Below, piece after piece: positions 43,455-53,092 of a stretch of 64,000 bases of DNA. The position numbers and the translations under genes were made by a program. The notes below the pieces were generated by a model. The model was not told the origin of the DNA. It was given only the letters and a program-made list of their open reading frames with translations, and searched no databases. Source of the DNA: Marinomonas aquiplantarum (lineage in GTDB: Bacteria > Pseudomonadota > Gammaproteobacteria > Pseudomonadales > Marinomonadaceae); the NCBI RefSeq assembly GCF_003314975.1, contig NZ_QNRF01000003.1, positions 186,001-250,000 of the forward strand, read 5' to 3'. Position 1 is the first letter of the stretch; each line of letters begins with the position of its first letter.

Positions 43455-44483
43455 TTAAAACAAAGCGGTTTCGATCAGACTTTTGACTTCAACGAGCTGG
43501 CTTTCATTGTCGACTAGACACTCAATTTTGGATTGAGAAACACTGTCTTGCATGGCGAATGCCAGCTCATTTTGGGTGATGTTGCACTCAATCGCGCTGT
43601 CATCATTCAGGTTGAGCCGACCTTTGAGTCGCCAAAAGCCTTTGTGCTGCTTGAGTTGATGGGCGAGGTTTTCAACCGTGTCTTGCTGAAAATGCATTTC
43701 ACCTGCAATCACCCAACCAATGCTACAAAGGGTTTGATCGCGCTTTTCATAACAAGTGATCTTTTCATGCTGGAATCTGAGCGTATCAGACTCATGATGA
43801 TGACTGTTTTCATGATCATGGGAGTGATGATGGTTTGAGTGATCATGGTGCGCATGGTGATGAGGCAGTACGGACGAAGCATTGCTCTTTGAATAATCCA
43901 GCCAGGATAAAGCGATATCACCATGATAAGAAAAAGCGTACTTTTTCGGATCGTTAAGCTGTGCAACGAAAGCAAGAAATTGGTCTTGCTCGACGTCTGA
44001 GTATTGATCGGCTTTAGAGGCAATAAGCACGTCGGCTTGGTCAATCTGATCAAAGAACGCCGGATGACCTAAGTATCTTGGGTCTTGCAGGTTACGCACA
44101 TCCAATAGACAAACTGAGGCTTTGACATCCAGCACGTCACGGTAATGCTCGGCTTGCAATTGCGCCATGATTTGCGCTGGGTGGCCAATGCCAGTGGGTT
44201 CAATGAGTATGCGATCAGGATTCACCTGCTTGATCAGTGCGTTCAAACCGGTACTAAACGCCGCCGAGGTCACGCAACACAAACAACCACCTGGTACTTC
44301 TTTGATGCTGGCACCACTGTCTGCCAGTAACGCGCCATCTATGCCCACTTCACCAAACTCATTAACCAATATCGCCCAGTGTTCACCCGCTGGCGCCTTA
44401 CTAAGCAGTTGGCGAATGAGTGTGGTTTTACCGGACCCTAAAAATCCGGTAATGATGTTCACTGGGATATTTTGATAAGTCAT
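43455..44483 (-). CDS. CobW/COG0523 GTPase with His-rich metal-binding segment
   Basis: 342 residues. P-loop GFLGSGKTT (residues 13-21), the CxCC metal motif at C67, C69, C70 (GGCLCC), SKAD nucleotide motif near 156, and the C-terminal CobW_C domain. Residues 208-230 hold 14 histidines, a metal-storage or docking stretch. Such GTPases deliver zinc or another metal to target enzymes. Its neighbours are dcd, apbC and metG, the last of which needs zinc. No Zur site was identified. Confidence 0.88.
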   Translation of the reverse strand: MTYQNIPVNIITGFLGSGKTTLIRQLLSKAPAGEHWAILVNEFGEVGIDGALLADSGASIKEVPGGCLCCVTSAAFSTGLNALIKQVNPDRILIEPTGIGHPAQIMAQLQAEHYRDVLDVKASVCLLDVRNLQDPRYLGHPAFFDQIDQADVLIASKADQYSDVEQDQFLAFVAQLNDPKKYAFSYHGDIALSWLDYSKSNASSVLPHHHAHHDHSNHHHSHDHENSHHHESDTLRFQHEKITCYEKRDQTLCSIGWVIAGEMHFQQDTVENLAHQLKQHKGFWRLKGRLNLNDDSAIECNITQNELAFAMQDSVSQSKIECLVDNESQLVEVKSLIETALF

Positions 44484-44509
44484 AGTGTCGGCTTAAGCGT
44501 AACGACTTT

Positions 44510-45100
44510 TTATTGCGATTTATCGCCACTAATGCGACTGCCAATCGCGGAGGTTTGATCCTTGTACTTGGCATTGTCACGCTTGTTGTATGGACGCTCA
44601 GCAGGGCCAGACAAGGTTTCAAAGTTAATCGCCCCTATCGTCATGCCTGGGCTTAAAGCAATCGGCAGTTTACCGCCGTTAAGGAATTCCAAAACAATAC
44701 CCCCACTCCAACCTGGGTCAATACGATGAGCCGTTACGTGCACCATGAGCCCTAAACGCGCCAGAGAAGAGCGACCGTCTAACCACCCCACCAAGTCATC
44801 TGGAATCGTCACCGACTCTTTGGTCACACCCAACACCAGTTCCCCTGGGTGAATGAAGAAAGGTTTGCCATCCTCCACTAAAATTTCGTCGCTCATGACA
44901 GATTCGATAACTTTACTCAGGTCATCTTTGGAACTGCTCAGGTCAAGGTAAGGCGCAGGGTGACCTTGAAACACTCGAAACGAGTTGCCCAAACGCAAAT
45001 CCACCGACACACCGCTGATCACGCTGTTGTCTGGGCGTGGTTCAATCACTATGTCGCCTTGGTCTAGGGCTTTAATTATATCTCGGTCACACAAACGCAT
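44510..45100 (-). CDS. dcd: dCTP deaminase
   Basis: 196 residues. Trimeric dUTPase-like fold with the active-site motif [13 protein letters not shown] and the DPGWSGG loop. It deaminates dCTP to dUTP for thymidylate synthesis. It ends 26 bases before the GTPase gene starts and begins nine bases after apbC, so apbC-dcd and possibly the GTPase form an operon. Confidence 0.95.
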   Translation of the reverse strand: MRLCDRDIIKALDQGDIVIEPRPDNSVISGVSVDLRLGNSFRVFQGHPAPYLDLSSSKDDLSKVIESVMSDEILVEDGKPFFIHPGELVLGVTKESVTIPDDLVGWLDGRSSLARLGLMVHVTAHRIDPGWSGGIVLEFLNGGKLPIALSPGMTIGAINFETLSGPAERPYNKRDNAKYKDQTSAIGSRISGDKSQ

Positions 45101-45109
45101 GTTACTTCC

Positions 45110-46192
45110 TCAATCGTCGCTCATGCCAATGGTTGGCATCACAAATTGCTGTTCTTGTTGGCGGGCAAGGGTAGCACCCAACTGACGAGCAATCGACTGA
45201 TAAATGCCCGTCACGTCACTATCGGGGGAATTTACCACAATCGGCTTACCTAAATCACTCTGTTCACGGATCGATAAACTCAATGGCAGCTTGCCAAGCA
45301 CATTCACACCGTATTCTTTTGCTAAGCTGGCACCGCCCTCATCCCCAAAGATGGCTTCATGATGACCACAGTTAGAACAAATGTGCGTCGACATGTTTTC
45401 CACCACGCCTAAGACTGGAATCTTCACCTTGTTAAACATTTCAATGCCACGACGAGCATCCAATAAAGCAATGTCTTGTGGTGTGGTGACGATCACTGAG
45501 CCTGCTACTGGCACTTTTTGCGATAAAGTGAGCTGAATATCCCCTGTGCCCGGCGGCATATCAACAAATAAGTAATCCAAATCATCCCAATCAGTTTGCG
45601 TCAGGATTTGCATCAAAGCCCCCGTTACCATGGGACCACGCCATGCCACAGGCGTATCTTTGGTCGTCAAAAAAGCCATCGACATCACTTGCACACCATG
45701 CGCGCTCGGCGGAATAAAGAACTTTTCATCACGCACTTGTGGTCGAGTACCATCAGCAAAGCCCAGCATCATACCTTGGCTTGGACCGTAAATGTCTGCA
45801 TCCAGAATACCAACCCGCGCGCCTTCACGCGCCATCGCCAAGGCCAAATTCACCGTAGTTGTAGACTTGCCAACCCCACCTTTGCCCGACGCCACGGCGA
45901 TCACATTTTTCACGCCATTCAGGCCAGGTAAATTACCCTGTGTGGTGTATTGACTGATTTCGTGCTCAACCTCTAAAGTCAATTCCCGACTATCATGCAA
46001 GGCAGTTTGAACGACTTGCTCCAATTCGGCCTGCTGTTGTTGCGCTGGGTAAGGTAAAGTCAAGCGCAGATGCAAACGAGTGTCATCACCGGTCAATTGC
46101 CAGACATCGCCATAGGCTTGTTGGGTATTGGGGTCGATCAATTCAGCCAGAATGGTCTGCTGTTTAGCATGCAATTCGTCTAAGGTGGACAT
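45110..46192 (-). CDS. apbC: Iron-sulfur cluster carrier ATPase ApbC/Mrp
   Basis: 360 residues from the ATG at 46192, which has AGGAG five bases upstream; the frame continues to 46294 without support. An N-terminal MIP18/DUF59-like domain (about 1-90) precedes the deviant Walker A motif GKGGVGKSTT (about residue 107), and the C-terminal CxxC (HICSNCGHH) binds a bridging iron-sulfur cluster. It delivers clusters to apoproteins. The gene is divergent from metG, as in many gammaproteobacteria. Confidence 0.94.
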   Translation of the reverse strand: MSTLDELHAKQQTILAELIDPNTQQAYGDVWQLTGDDTRLHLRLTLPYPAQQQQAELEQVVQTALHDSRELTLEVEHEISQYTTQGNLPGLNGVKNVIAVASGKGGVGKSTTTVNLALAMAREGARVGILDADIYGPSQGMMLGFADGTRPQVRDEKFFIPPSAHGVQVMSMAFLTTKDTPVAWRGPMVTGALMQILTQTDWDDLDYLFVDMPPGTGDIQLTLSQKVPVAGSVIVTTPQDIALLDARRGIEMFNKVKIPVLGVVENMSTHICSNCGHHEAIFGDEGGASLAKEYGVNVLGKLPLSLSIREQSDLGKPIVVNSPDSDVTGIYQSIARQLGATLARQQEQQFVMPTIGMSDD

Positions 46193-46504
46193 GTAGGCTC
46201 CTATTAACAAGCGGCGCAAATAAATGAGTAAGATGATGCCAATGTGGGGGCAAATTGCGGAAAAGCAAGGCTGAGACTTGCACTCAACCTGCACTTAATA
46301 AGAAGTAGAGACTTATTGCACAAAATAAGAAGTGGCGACTTATATCGCGGAAAAGCAAGGCTGAGACTTGCACTGAATAAGTGGCGACTTATAATGTCGC
46401 CTTCTAATAGATTATCCCTATTTTTGACATGCGCTCAATTAGCATCAATAACAAGAATACGGATGGAATTTTCGACCTTTTTTAATCCAGTAGGCTTATC
46501 AAAA
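46193..46504. repeat. Cluster of short related palindromes between apbC and metG
   Basis: This 312-base region carries a 28-bp direct repeat (46257-46284 and 46347-46374, period 90), and five small hairpins sharing an AAG...GACTT core: GCAAG-CTTGC at 46265-46281 and 46355-46371, AATAAG-CTTATT at 46297-46317, ATAAG-CTTAT at 46325-46343, and ATAAGTGGCGACTTAT at 46377-46392. GGCGAC / GTCGCC (46383-46401) offers an alternative pairing. The frame is open through the repeats, but that follows from the 90-base period. The nature is unknown: a REP-like element or a metG leader. Confidence 0.7.
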
Positions 46505-48556
46505 ATGGCACAAACGCAACGTAAAATACTCGTCACCAGCGCCCTTCCTTACGCAAATGGTTCTATCCATTTAGGACACATGCTGGAACACATCCAAACC
46601 GACATCTGGGTGCGTTTTCAGAAAATGCGTGGGCACGTGTGTACTGCGGTTTGTGCTGATGACGCTCATGGCACTGCCATCATGCTCAAAGCGGAACAAA
46701 ACGGCATCACTTCAGAAGAGCTGATCGAAGGCGTGCGCCAAGAGCACATGAAAGACTTCAATGATTTCTTGATTGGTTACGATAACTACCACTCAACTCA
46801 CTCAGACGAAAACCGTGAGATTTCTACCAGCATTTATAAAGCTCTGCGTGATAACGGCAAAATCTCAGTACGCTCCATCGTGCAAGCCTACGATCCAGAA
46901 AAAGAAATGTTTCTTGCTGATCGCTTCATCAAGGGAACTTGCCCTAAATGTAAAGCAGAAGATCAATACGGTGACAACTGTGAGGTCTGTTCTGCCACAT
47001 ACACGCCAATGGAAATGATCAACCCACGTTCGGTGTATTCCGGTGCGACCCCCATTGAAAAAGAGTCTGAGCATTACTTTTTCAAACTGCCAGACTTCCA
47101 AGATTTCTTGGCAAAATGGACCCGCAGTGGCACCTTGCAAGACCAAGTGGCGAATAAATTAGCAGAATGGTTGGACTCTGGTCTGCAAGAATGGGACATC
47201 AGTCGTGATGCACCTTATTTTGGGTTTGAAATCCCAGATGCACCAGGCAAATACTTCTACGTTTGGCTAGATGCCCCGATTGGCTACATGGCGAGTTTCC
47301 AAAATCTGTGTGAGCGTACTGAGGGTTTGAACTTTGAGGAATACTGGGCGAAAGATTCAGACGCTGAGCTTTACCACTTCATCGGTAAAGACATCATCAA
47401 CTTCCATGCCCTGTTCTGGCCAGCCATGTTGGATTGTGCAGGATACCGCACGCCAACTGGCGTCAATGCCCACGGCTATGTCACGGTAAACGGCACTAAG
47501 ATGTCTAAGTCACGTGGTACTTTTATTAAAGCACGTACTTACTTGAATCATTTGGATCCGCAATACTTGCGCTACTACTTTGCCGCTAAGCTTAACGCCA
47601 GTGTCGATGACATAGATTTAAATTTAGAAGATTTCATCCAACGAGTGAATTCTGACGTAGTAGGTAAAGTGGTTAATATCGCCAGCCGTACCGCCAGCTT
47701 TATTACTAAGAAGTTTGATGGTCAGTTGGCTACTGAGGTCAGCGAAAACGACATGATTCAATCTTTCATTGATGCAGGCGATGTGATTGCCGAGCATTTT
47801 GAAAGCCGCGAATACGGTAAAGCCGTTCGTGAAATCATGCGTCTAGCGGATGTGGCGAATACTTACATTGCCGATCAAGCCCCTTGGGTATTGGCAAAAG
47901 ACGAAGCCACGCTGCCTAAGGTTCAAGAAGTCTGTACCGTAGCACTCAACCTATTCAGCATTTTGGCGACGTATTTAAAACCAGTTATGCCAAACATGGT
48001 GGCTGACGCCGAAGCCTTCTTAAATAAAGAGCTGACTTGGAACAATCGCTCTGAATTATTGTTCGGCAACACGATCAATAAGTTCAGACCATTAATGGGT
48101 CGCATTGAACAGAAGCAAATCGATGACATGATCGAAGAAGGCAAAGTAGAAGCTGCAGCAGAGGCCGCAGCGAAAGAAGCGTCAAACACCAGCAAGGAAG
48201 AAACCGAGCTGAGTAAAGAGCCGATTGCTGAGGAAATCAACTTTGACGATTTCGCGAAAGTGGATTTGCGCATTGCTTTAATTGCGAAAGCAGAGCATGT
48301 AGAAAAAGCCAACAAGCTTTTGAAACTAACGCTTGATATAGGTGGTGAAACACGCACTGTTTTCTCTGGTATTAAGTCAGCTTATAAGCCAGAAGATTTA
48401 GAAGGCAAATATACGGTCATGGTCGCAAACTTAGCGCCACGTAAGATGAAGTTTGGTTTATCTGAAGGCATGGTATTAGCGGCAGGCCCTGGTGGTGAAG
48501 AGATCTACTTACTAGAACCACACGCTGGCGCAAAACCTGGCCAACGCGTCATGTAA
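46505..48556 (+). CDS. metG: Methionyl-tRNA synthetase
   Basis: 683 residues from the ATG at 46505, where the standard N-terminus ([14 protein letters not shown]) begins; upstream extension through the palindromic region is rejected. Class I signatures HLGH (about residue 22) and KMSKS. The zinc knuckle is [19 protein letters not shown]-terminal tRNA-binding (OB-fold) domain follows an acidic Ala/Glu-rich linker at about residues 535-575. It charges initiator and elongator tRNA-Met. Confidence 0.96.
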   Translation: MAQTQRKILVTSALPYANGSIHLGHMLEHIQTDIWVRFQKMRGHVCTAVCADDAHGTAIMLKAEQNGITSEELIEGVRQEHMKDFNDFLIGYDNYHSTHSDENREISTSIYKALRDNGKISVRSIVQAYDPEKEMFLADRFIKGTCPKCKAEDQYGDNCEVCSATYTPMEMINPRSVYSGATPIEKESEHYFFKLPDFQDFLAKWTRSGTLQDQVANKLAEWLDSGLQEWDISRDAPYFGFEIPDAPGKYFYVWLDAPIGYMASFQNLCERTEGLNFEEYWAKDSDAELYHFIGKDIINFHALFWPAMLDCAGYRTPTGVNAHGYVTVNGTKMSKSRGTFIKARTYLNHLDPQYLRYYFAAKLNASVDDIDLNLEDFIQRVNSDVVGKVVNIASRTASFITKKFDGQLATEVSENDMIQSFIDAGDVIAEHFESREYGKAVREIMRLADVANTYIADQAPWVLAKDEATLPKVQEVCTVALNLFSILATYLKPVMPNMVADAEAFLNKELTWNNRSELLFGNTINKFRPLMGRIEQKQIDDMIEEGKVEAAAEAAAKEASNTSKEETELSKEPIAEEINFDDFAKVDLRIALIAKAEHVEKANKLLKLTLDIGGETRTVFSGIKSAYKPEDLEGKYTVMVANLAPRKMKFGLSEGMVLAAGPGGEEIYLLEPHAGAKPGQRVM

Positions 48557-48565
48557 CAGCGATCC

Positions 48566-48615
48566 GCTATTGTTTAACCTAGATGAGAAACATTCTTAAT
48601 AGGTTAAACAATAGC
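48566..48615 (+). repeat. Perfect 16-bp inverted repeat after metG
   Basis: GCTATTGTTTAACCTA (48566-48581) / TAGGTTAAACAATAGC (48600-48615) with an 18-base loop, ten bases past the metG stop. No T-run follows. Probable 3'-end structure. The rest of the 243-base gap to rnfA shows nothing I can name. Confidence 0.55.
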
Positions 48616-48799
48616 ATTGTAATAGATACATAAATCCAACTTATATAATCGAAACTTATTATCTATATACTAAATCAGACTATATATCTGGCATTTTTAC
48701 CTTTGTTAGTTATAAGCAGATTGGTATAGTTACGCTCGCAGGAAGTGCTCGGGCAAGCACTATTAGTTTCAATGAATTTACCCTTTTTTTGGACGTGAG

Positions 48800-49381
48800 A
48801 TGACTGAATATCTGTTGATACTAGTCAGCACCATTTTGGTGAACAATTTTGTCTTGGTACAGTTTTTAGGACTCTGCCCTTTCATGGGTGTGTCTGGCAA
48901 ACTGGAGACATCTATTGGTATGGCCATGGCCACCACCTTTGTACTGACACTTTCCAGTCTGTGCAGTTATCTTACTTTTACCTACATATTGCAGCCATTT
49001 GGCTTGGAATATCTGCAAACCATCTCCTTCATCTTGGTGATTGCCGTTGTGGTGCAATTTACTGAAATGGTGGTACACAAAACTAGTCCTTTGTTATATC
49101 GCGTATTGGGGATCTTCCTACCCTTGATTACAACCAACTGTGCTGTGTTGGGTGTCGCGCTGCAAAATATCAGCAAACAAAACGACTTTGTTGAATCCAT
49201 TTTATATGGCTTCGGTGCCGCCGTTGGTTTCTCCTTTGTCTTGGTATTGTTTGCCGCCATGCGTGAACGCATTAATGTGGCTGACGTGCCTGTGGTGTTT
49301 AAAGGCTCAGCAATCGGCATGATTACGGCAGGTTTAATGGCTTTGGCTTTCATGGGCTTTACCGCCCTAGTACAGATTTAG
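48800..49381 (+). CDS. rnfA: Rnf complex membrane subunit RnfA
   Basis: 193 residues, six membrane helices, matching RnfA/NqrE throughout ([33 protein letters not shown]). The conserved Cys in each half (LGLCPF and TNCAV) is present; they bind the intramembrane iron-sulfur centre shared with RnfE. First gene of an operon of six Rnf subunits followed by nth. It transfers electrons between NADH and ferredoxin coupled to cation transport. Confidence 0.95.
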   Translation: MTEYLLILVSTILVNNFVLVQFLGLCPFMGVSGKLETSIGMAMATTFVLTLSSLCSYLTFTYILQPFGLEYLQTISFILVIAVVVQFTEMVVHKTSPLLYRVLGIFLPLITTNCAVLGVALQNISKQNDFVESILYGFGAAVGFSFVLVLFAAMRERINVADVPVVFKGSAIGMITAGLMALAFMGFTALVQI

Positions 49382-49391
49382 GAGCCAAACC

Positions 49392-49988
49392 ATGACAACT
49401 GTATTATTGGCCATCGGCATCCTAGTTTTATTAGCGTTAGTCTTCGGCGGTATCTTAGGTTATGCCAATGTACGCTTCCATGTGGAAGGCGATCCTATTG
49501 TTGATCAAATCGATGCTTTGTTACCTCAAACTCAGTGTGGCCAATGTGGTCACCCAGGCTGTCGACCATACGCAGAAGCCATCTCCAATGGTGAAGCCAT
49601 CAACCACTGTCCACCGGGTGGTCAAGCAACGATTCAAGCTCTGGCCGACCTACTCGACGTAGAAGCTATTCCTCTAGACGGTGATCACGGCACAGAAAGT
49701 GCCAAACGCGTGGCCGTCATTCGAGAAGACGAATGCATAGGCTGTACAAAATGCATTCAAGCTTGCCCTGTTGACGCCATTTTGGGTGCAGCAAAGCAAA
49801 TGCACACAGTGATTTCAGATGAATGTACAGGCTGCGATCTGTGCGTCGAACCTTGTCCGGTAGATTGTATTGATATGGTAGAAGTGGGCGTAAACACCAA
49901 AACTTGGTCTTGGGATAAACCTCAAGGCGTGGCCAGCACCTCGTTGAATATTATTGCGACAGATCGTCAGACGGAGGCCGCGCACTAA
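49392..49988 (+). CDS. rnfB: Rnf complex iron-sulfur subunit RnfB
   Basis: 198 residues. One N-terminal membrane helix, a CGQCGHPGC cluster motif (about residue 50), and two ferredoxin-type motifs, [14 protein letters not shown] and [14 protein letters not shown]. It is the ferredoxin-interacting subunit. Its stop overlaps the rnfC start (TAATG). Confidence 0.95.
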   Translation: MTTVLLAIGILVLLALVFGGILGYANVRFHVEGDPIVDQIDALLPQTQCGQCGHPGCRPYAEAISNGEAINHCPPGGQATIQALADLLDVEAIPLDGDHGTESAKRVAVIREDECIGCTKCIQACPVDAILGAAKQMHTVISDECTGCDLCVEPCPVDCIDMVEVGVNTKTWSWDKPQGVASTSLNIIATDRQTEAAH

Positions 49989-52900
49989 TGCAGACGTTTG
50001 ATATTTTTTCTTTTCATGGGGGCATTCATCCACCAGAAAACAAGGCTCAATCACTGCAGCTGCCTTTGGGACGTCCAAGTCTACCAAACGAATTAATCTT
50101 GCCGTTGGGTCAACACATTGGTCAGAGTTCACGACCTATGGTGAAAGCCGGTGACAGGGTATTAAAAGGCCAAGCCCTTGCCATGAACAATGGCTTCTTA
50201 AGCAGTTTTTTACACGCGCCGACATCGGGCACCATCAGTGCCATTGAAGAACGTCTGATTGCTCATCCATCAGGTTTAAGCGATCTGTGTGTCATTTTAC
50301 AACCAGATGGTTTGGAAGAATGGCAAGCCCTAGAACCTTTGGTCGATTGGCAAACCCAAAACCGCACTGACGTGTTGGCTTACTTATCAGAAATGGGCAT
50401 TGTCGGCATGGGCGGCGCAGGCTTCCCTACACAAGTCAAACTGCAAGGTGCCAACAAATCCCCTTTGACTCACTTCATCATCAATGCTGCAGAATGTGAA
50501 CCATACATTACAGCAGACGATATGCTGATCCGTGAAAAAACCTTGGAATTGATCCTTGGTATCGAAGTGTTACAACACCTAGTTAATGCCAGCCAAGTAG
50601 TGATCGGCATTGAAGACAACAAACCCACTGCCATTAAATTACTGAACGACTTATTGGCTGAACGCAACAGCACCATCAAAGTGGCGGTGGTGCCAACCAA
50701 GTATCCGTCAGGTGGTGAAAAACAGTTAATCCAACTGCTTACTGGTAAAGAAGTTCCTAGTGGTCAACACCCAGCCGACATCGGCATTTTGTGCCAGAAC
50801 GTGGGCACCTGTGTCGCCGTACACGACGCTATTTATCTTGGTAAACCCCTGATTTCTCGTTTTACCACATTAACAGGCGACGCTCTGAATGCACCACAGA
50901 ATGTGGAAGTGTTACTAGGCACACCTGTGTCTCACCTATTGGAATACGCCGAATCACAAGACAACAAATTGCATCGCTTAGTGATGGGCGGCCCTATGAT
51001 GGGCTTCACTCTAGACTCTACCCAAGTCCCCGTTGTGAAGACCAGTAACTGTATTTTGGCTGCGACCAAAGAAGAGTTGCCGCCTCCAGCGCCAGAGCAG
51101 GCCTGCATTCGTTGTGGCATGTGTGAACAAGCCTGCCCTGTTAGCTTGTTACCACAGCAATTGCTTTGGTTTAGCAAAAGCCAAGAACACGAAAAAGCCG
51201 AACACCATAATTTATTTGATTGCATAGAATGTGGCGCTTGCTCTTATGTTTGCCCCAGTAGCATCCCATTAGTGCAGTATTATCGTCACTCTAAGAGCAC
51301 CATTCGTGAAGCTCGTGAATCCGCTGTGAAAGCCGATCTGGCTAAGCAACGTTTTGAAGCGCGTAAAGCTCGTCAAGAAGCGGAAGCGGCTGAGAAAGAA
51401 GCGAAACGTCTGGCACGCCAAAAACCGGCACCAGCAAAAGACGCTAACAAAGTCGCACCAAAAGCGGCTGCCAGTGCGGCACCTGCGACAAACGACGAAG
51501 CCAAAAAGCTCAAAGTGGATCTGGCCATTGCCAAAACCAAATTGAAGAAGTTGGAAAAGCAATTACTAAGCGCACAAGAAAACGAGCATGTAGAAGAAAT
51601 CAACAGCTTACAATTACAAGTGACAGACCAAGCTAACCAAGTGAAAGACTTGGAAGCACAAATGGCCAAATTTGCAGAGGCTGCACCGGTTGCTAAACCA
51701 ACACCGGCTAAACAAGACAGCGCCGGCGATGAGTTGAAAAAGGCCAAAGTGGATCTTGCTCTGGTGGGCGTGAAGCTGAAAAAAGCCCAAAAGCAACTGG
51801 ACGAAACACCAGACGATGCGGACTTGAAACAAAAAGTCGCAGACTTGGAAGCACAGCAAAAAGCCGCTCAAGCCAAATTGGATCAAGCAACAAGTGCCGC
51901 ACCCGCTCAGACGACGCCAAAAGCAGCAGCAAACACTAACAGCGATGAATTGAAAAAAGCCAAAGTAGATCTAGCGCTCGCTGGCGTGAAGCTGAAAAAA
52001 GCACAAAAGCAGCTAGCTGAAGCACCTGATGACGCAGACTTGAAACAAAAAGTGGCAGACTTGGAAGCGCAGCAAAAAGCGGCTCAAGCCAAATTAGATC
52101 AAGCGCAAACAATTGATACAGCGCCAACCAAACCAGCCAATGATGGAACGACGGCCAACAACGATGAGCTGAAAAAACTCAAAATTGACGCAGCCATTGC
52201 CAAAGCAGCTGTGAAGAAAGTGGAAAAGGCCTTGAAAAAAGCCGAAGAGCTGCAAGCGCCTGAGCTAGACACCTTACGTCAGCAATTCAAAGACGCTCAG
52301 CAAAGAGCTACTGAATTGGAGAACGCTCTGGCCAACCCAAATGCACAACAGGCCACAGCCACACCCAAATCGGCTGAAAACAATGTCGGCACAGCAGACG
52401 AAGATAAAAAGCGCAAAGTGGACCTTGCCATCGCCAAAGCGGGCATCAAAAAAGCCGAAAAGAACATTGCCCTATTAAAAGAGCAAGGTAAGAGCGAGGA
52501 AGAGATTCAAGCTTCCGAATGGCCGCAAAAACTCATTGAAGCACAGCAAAAATTGGCACTATTAGAAACAGCGACAGCAGCGGAAGACACCTCGTCGAAA
52601 GAAACATCGACGGCAACTCAAGCACAGCCAGCCGCACCAACGAAGGCGGACGATGATAAAAAACGTAAGATCGACCTTGCCATCGCCAAAGCGGGTATTA
52701 AAAAAGCCGAAAAAAACCTTGTCCTGTTAAAAGAGCAAGGTAAGAGCGAGGAAGAGATCCAAGCTTCCGAGTGGCCGCAAAAATTGCTTGAAGCTCAGCA
52801 GAAACTGGCTCAACTGGAGTCGAATGAAGCACCGCAACCGGCAAACGCTGAGCCATCGAATGCCGAACGAGCGAATGACGAAGCCCCTCAAGCTAGTTTG

Positions 52901-53092
52901 GCTGAGCAAATTAAGCAACAAAAAATTGCCGTTGCACTCGCTAAAGCCCAAGCCAACAAATTGGCGAAAAAACTTGGCGTAGAACCAGACAATGCCGAGC
53001 AGGTGCAGCTAGAAATCGCGCAACTTAAAGACAAGCAAGCGCAAGCAGAACATTTGCTTGAGCAACTGATGAAACAGCAAGAGAGTCAATAA
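49988..53092 (+). CDS. rnfC: Rnf complex subunit RnfC with long repeated coiled-coil extension
   Basis: 1034 residues; E. coli RnfC is about 740. The core (1-440) holds the NADH/FMN region (MGGAGFPTQVKL) and two 4Fe-4S motifs (CIRCGMCEQACP and CIECGACSYVCP, near residues 373 and 412). From about residue 503 to the end lie seven imperfect Lys/Ala/Gln/Glu-rich units starting with a (K)KxKxDLAxAxxxxKK pattern. Units 2 and 3 (period 72 residues) and 5 and 6 (period 84 residues) are nearly identical, pointing to recent duplication. The extension is likely a surface coiled coil. Confidence 0.94.
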   Translation: MQTFDIFSFHGGIHPPENKAQSLQLPLGRPSLPNELILPLGQHIGQSSRPMVKAGDRVLKGQALAMNNGFLSSFLHAPTSGTISAIEERLIAHPSGLSDLCVILQPDGLEEWQALEPLVDWQTQNRTDVLAYLSEMGIVGMGGAGFPTQVKLQGANKSPLTHFIINAAECEPYITADDMLIREKTLELILGIEVLQHLVNASQVVIGIEDNKPTAIKLLNDLLAERNSTIKVAVVPTKYPSGGEKQLIQLLTGKEVPSGQHPADIGILCQNVGTCVAVHDAIYLGKPLISRFTTLTGDALNAPQNVEVLLGTPVSHLLEYAESQDNKLHRLVMGGPMMGFTLDSTQVPVVKTSNCILAATKEELPPPAPEQACIRCGMCEQACPVSLLPQQLLWFSKSQEHEKAEHHNLFDCIECGACSYVCPSSIPLVQYYRHSKSTIREARESAVKADLAKQRFEARKARQEAEAAEKEAKRLARQKPAPAKDANKVAPKAAASAAPATNDEAKKLKVDLAIAKTKLKKLEKQLLSAQENEHVEEINSLQLQVTDQANQVKDLEAQMAKFAEAAPVAKPTPAKQDSAGDELKKAKVDLALVGVKLKKAQKQLDETPDDADLKQKVADLEAQQKAAQAKLDQATSAAPAQTTPKAAANTNSDELKKAKVDLALAGVKLKKAQKQLAEAPDDADLKQKVADLEAQQKAAQAKLDQAQTIDTAPTKPANDGTTANNDELKKLKIDAAIAKAAVKKVEKALKKAEELQAPELDTLRQQFKDAQQRATELENALANPNAQQATATPKSAENNVGTADEDKKRKVDLAIAKAGIKKAEKNIALLKEQGKSEEEIQASEWPQKLIEAQQKLALLETATAAEDTSSKETSTATQAQPAAPTKADDDKKRKIDLAIAKAGIKKAEKNLVLLKEQGKSEEEIQASEWPQKLLEAQQKLAQLESNEAPQPANAEPSNAERANDEAPQASLAEQIKQQKIAVALAKAQANKLAKKLGVEPDNAEQVQLEIAQLKDKQAQAEHLLEQLMKQQESQ
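51497..53080 (+). repeat. Tandem in-frame repeats encoding the RnfC C-terminal extension
   Basis: Seven degenerate units. The closest DNA matches are 51731-51890 with 51947-52106 (offset 216) and 52400-52560 with 52652-52812 (offset 252). Both offsets are multiples of three. Such repeats are prone to slippage, so copy number probably differs between strains. Confidence 0.8.

Noticed and set aside
43709..44053. Ile/Thr/Met-rich frame opposite the His-rich part of the CobW gene
   Set aside because: Low-complexity shadow of the histidine codons; no independent support.
46244..46504. 87-codon N-terminal extension of MetG through the palindromic region, containing a repeated decapeptide
   Set aside because: The MetG family starts at residue MAQTQRK; the repeat in protein follows from a 90-base DNA repeat period, which is a multiple of three.
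51269..52951. Several minus-strand frames opposite the rnfC repeats
   Set aside because: They are shadows of the repeated Lys/Ala/Glu codons on the plus strand.
51497..53080. CRISPR-like array suggested by regularly repeated DNA
   Set aside because: Repeats are in-frame coding units of RnfC with periods of 216 and 252 bases and no unique spacers.
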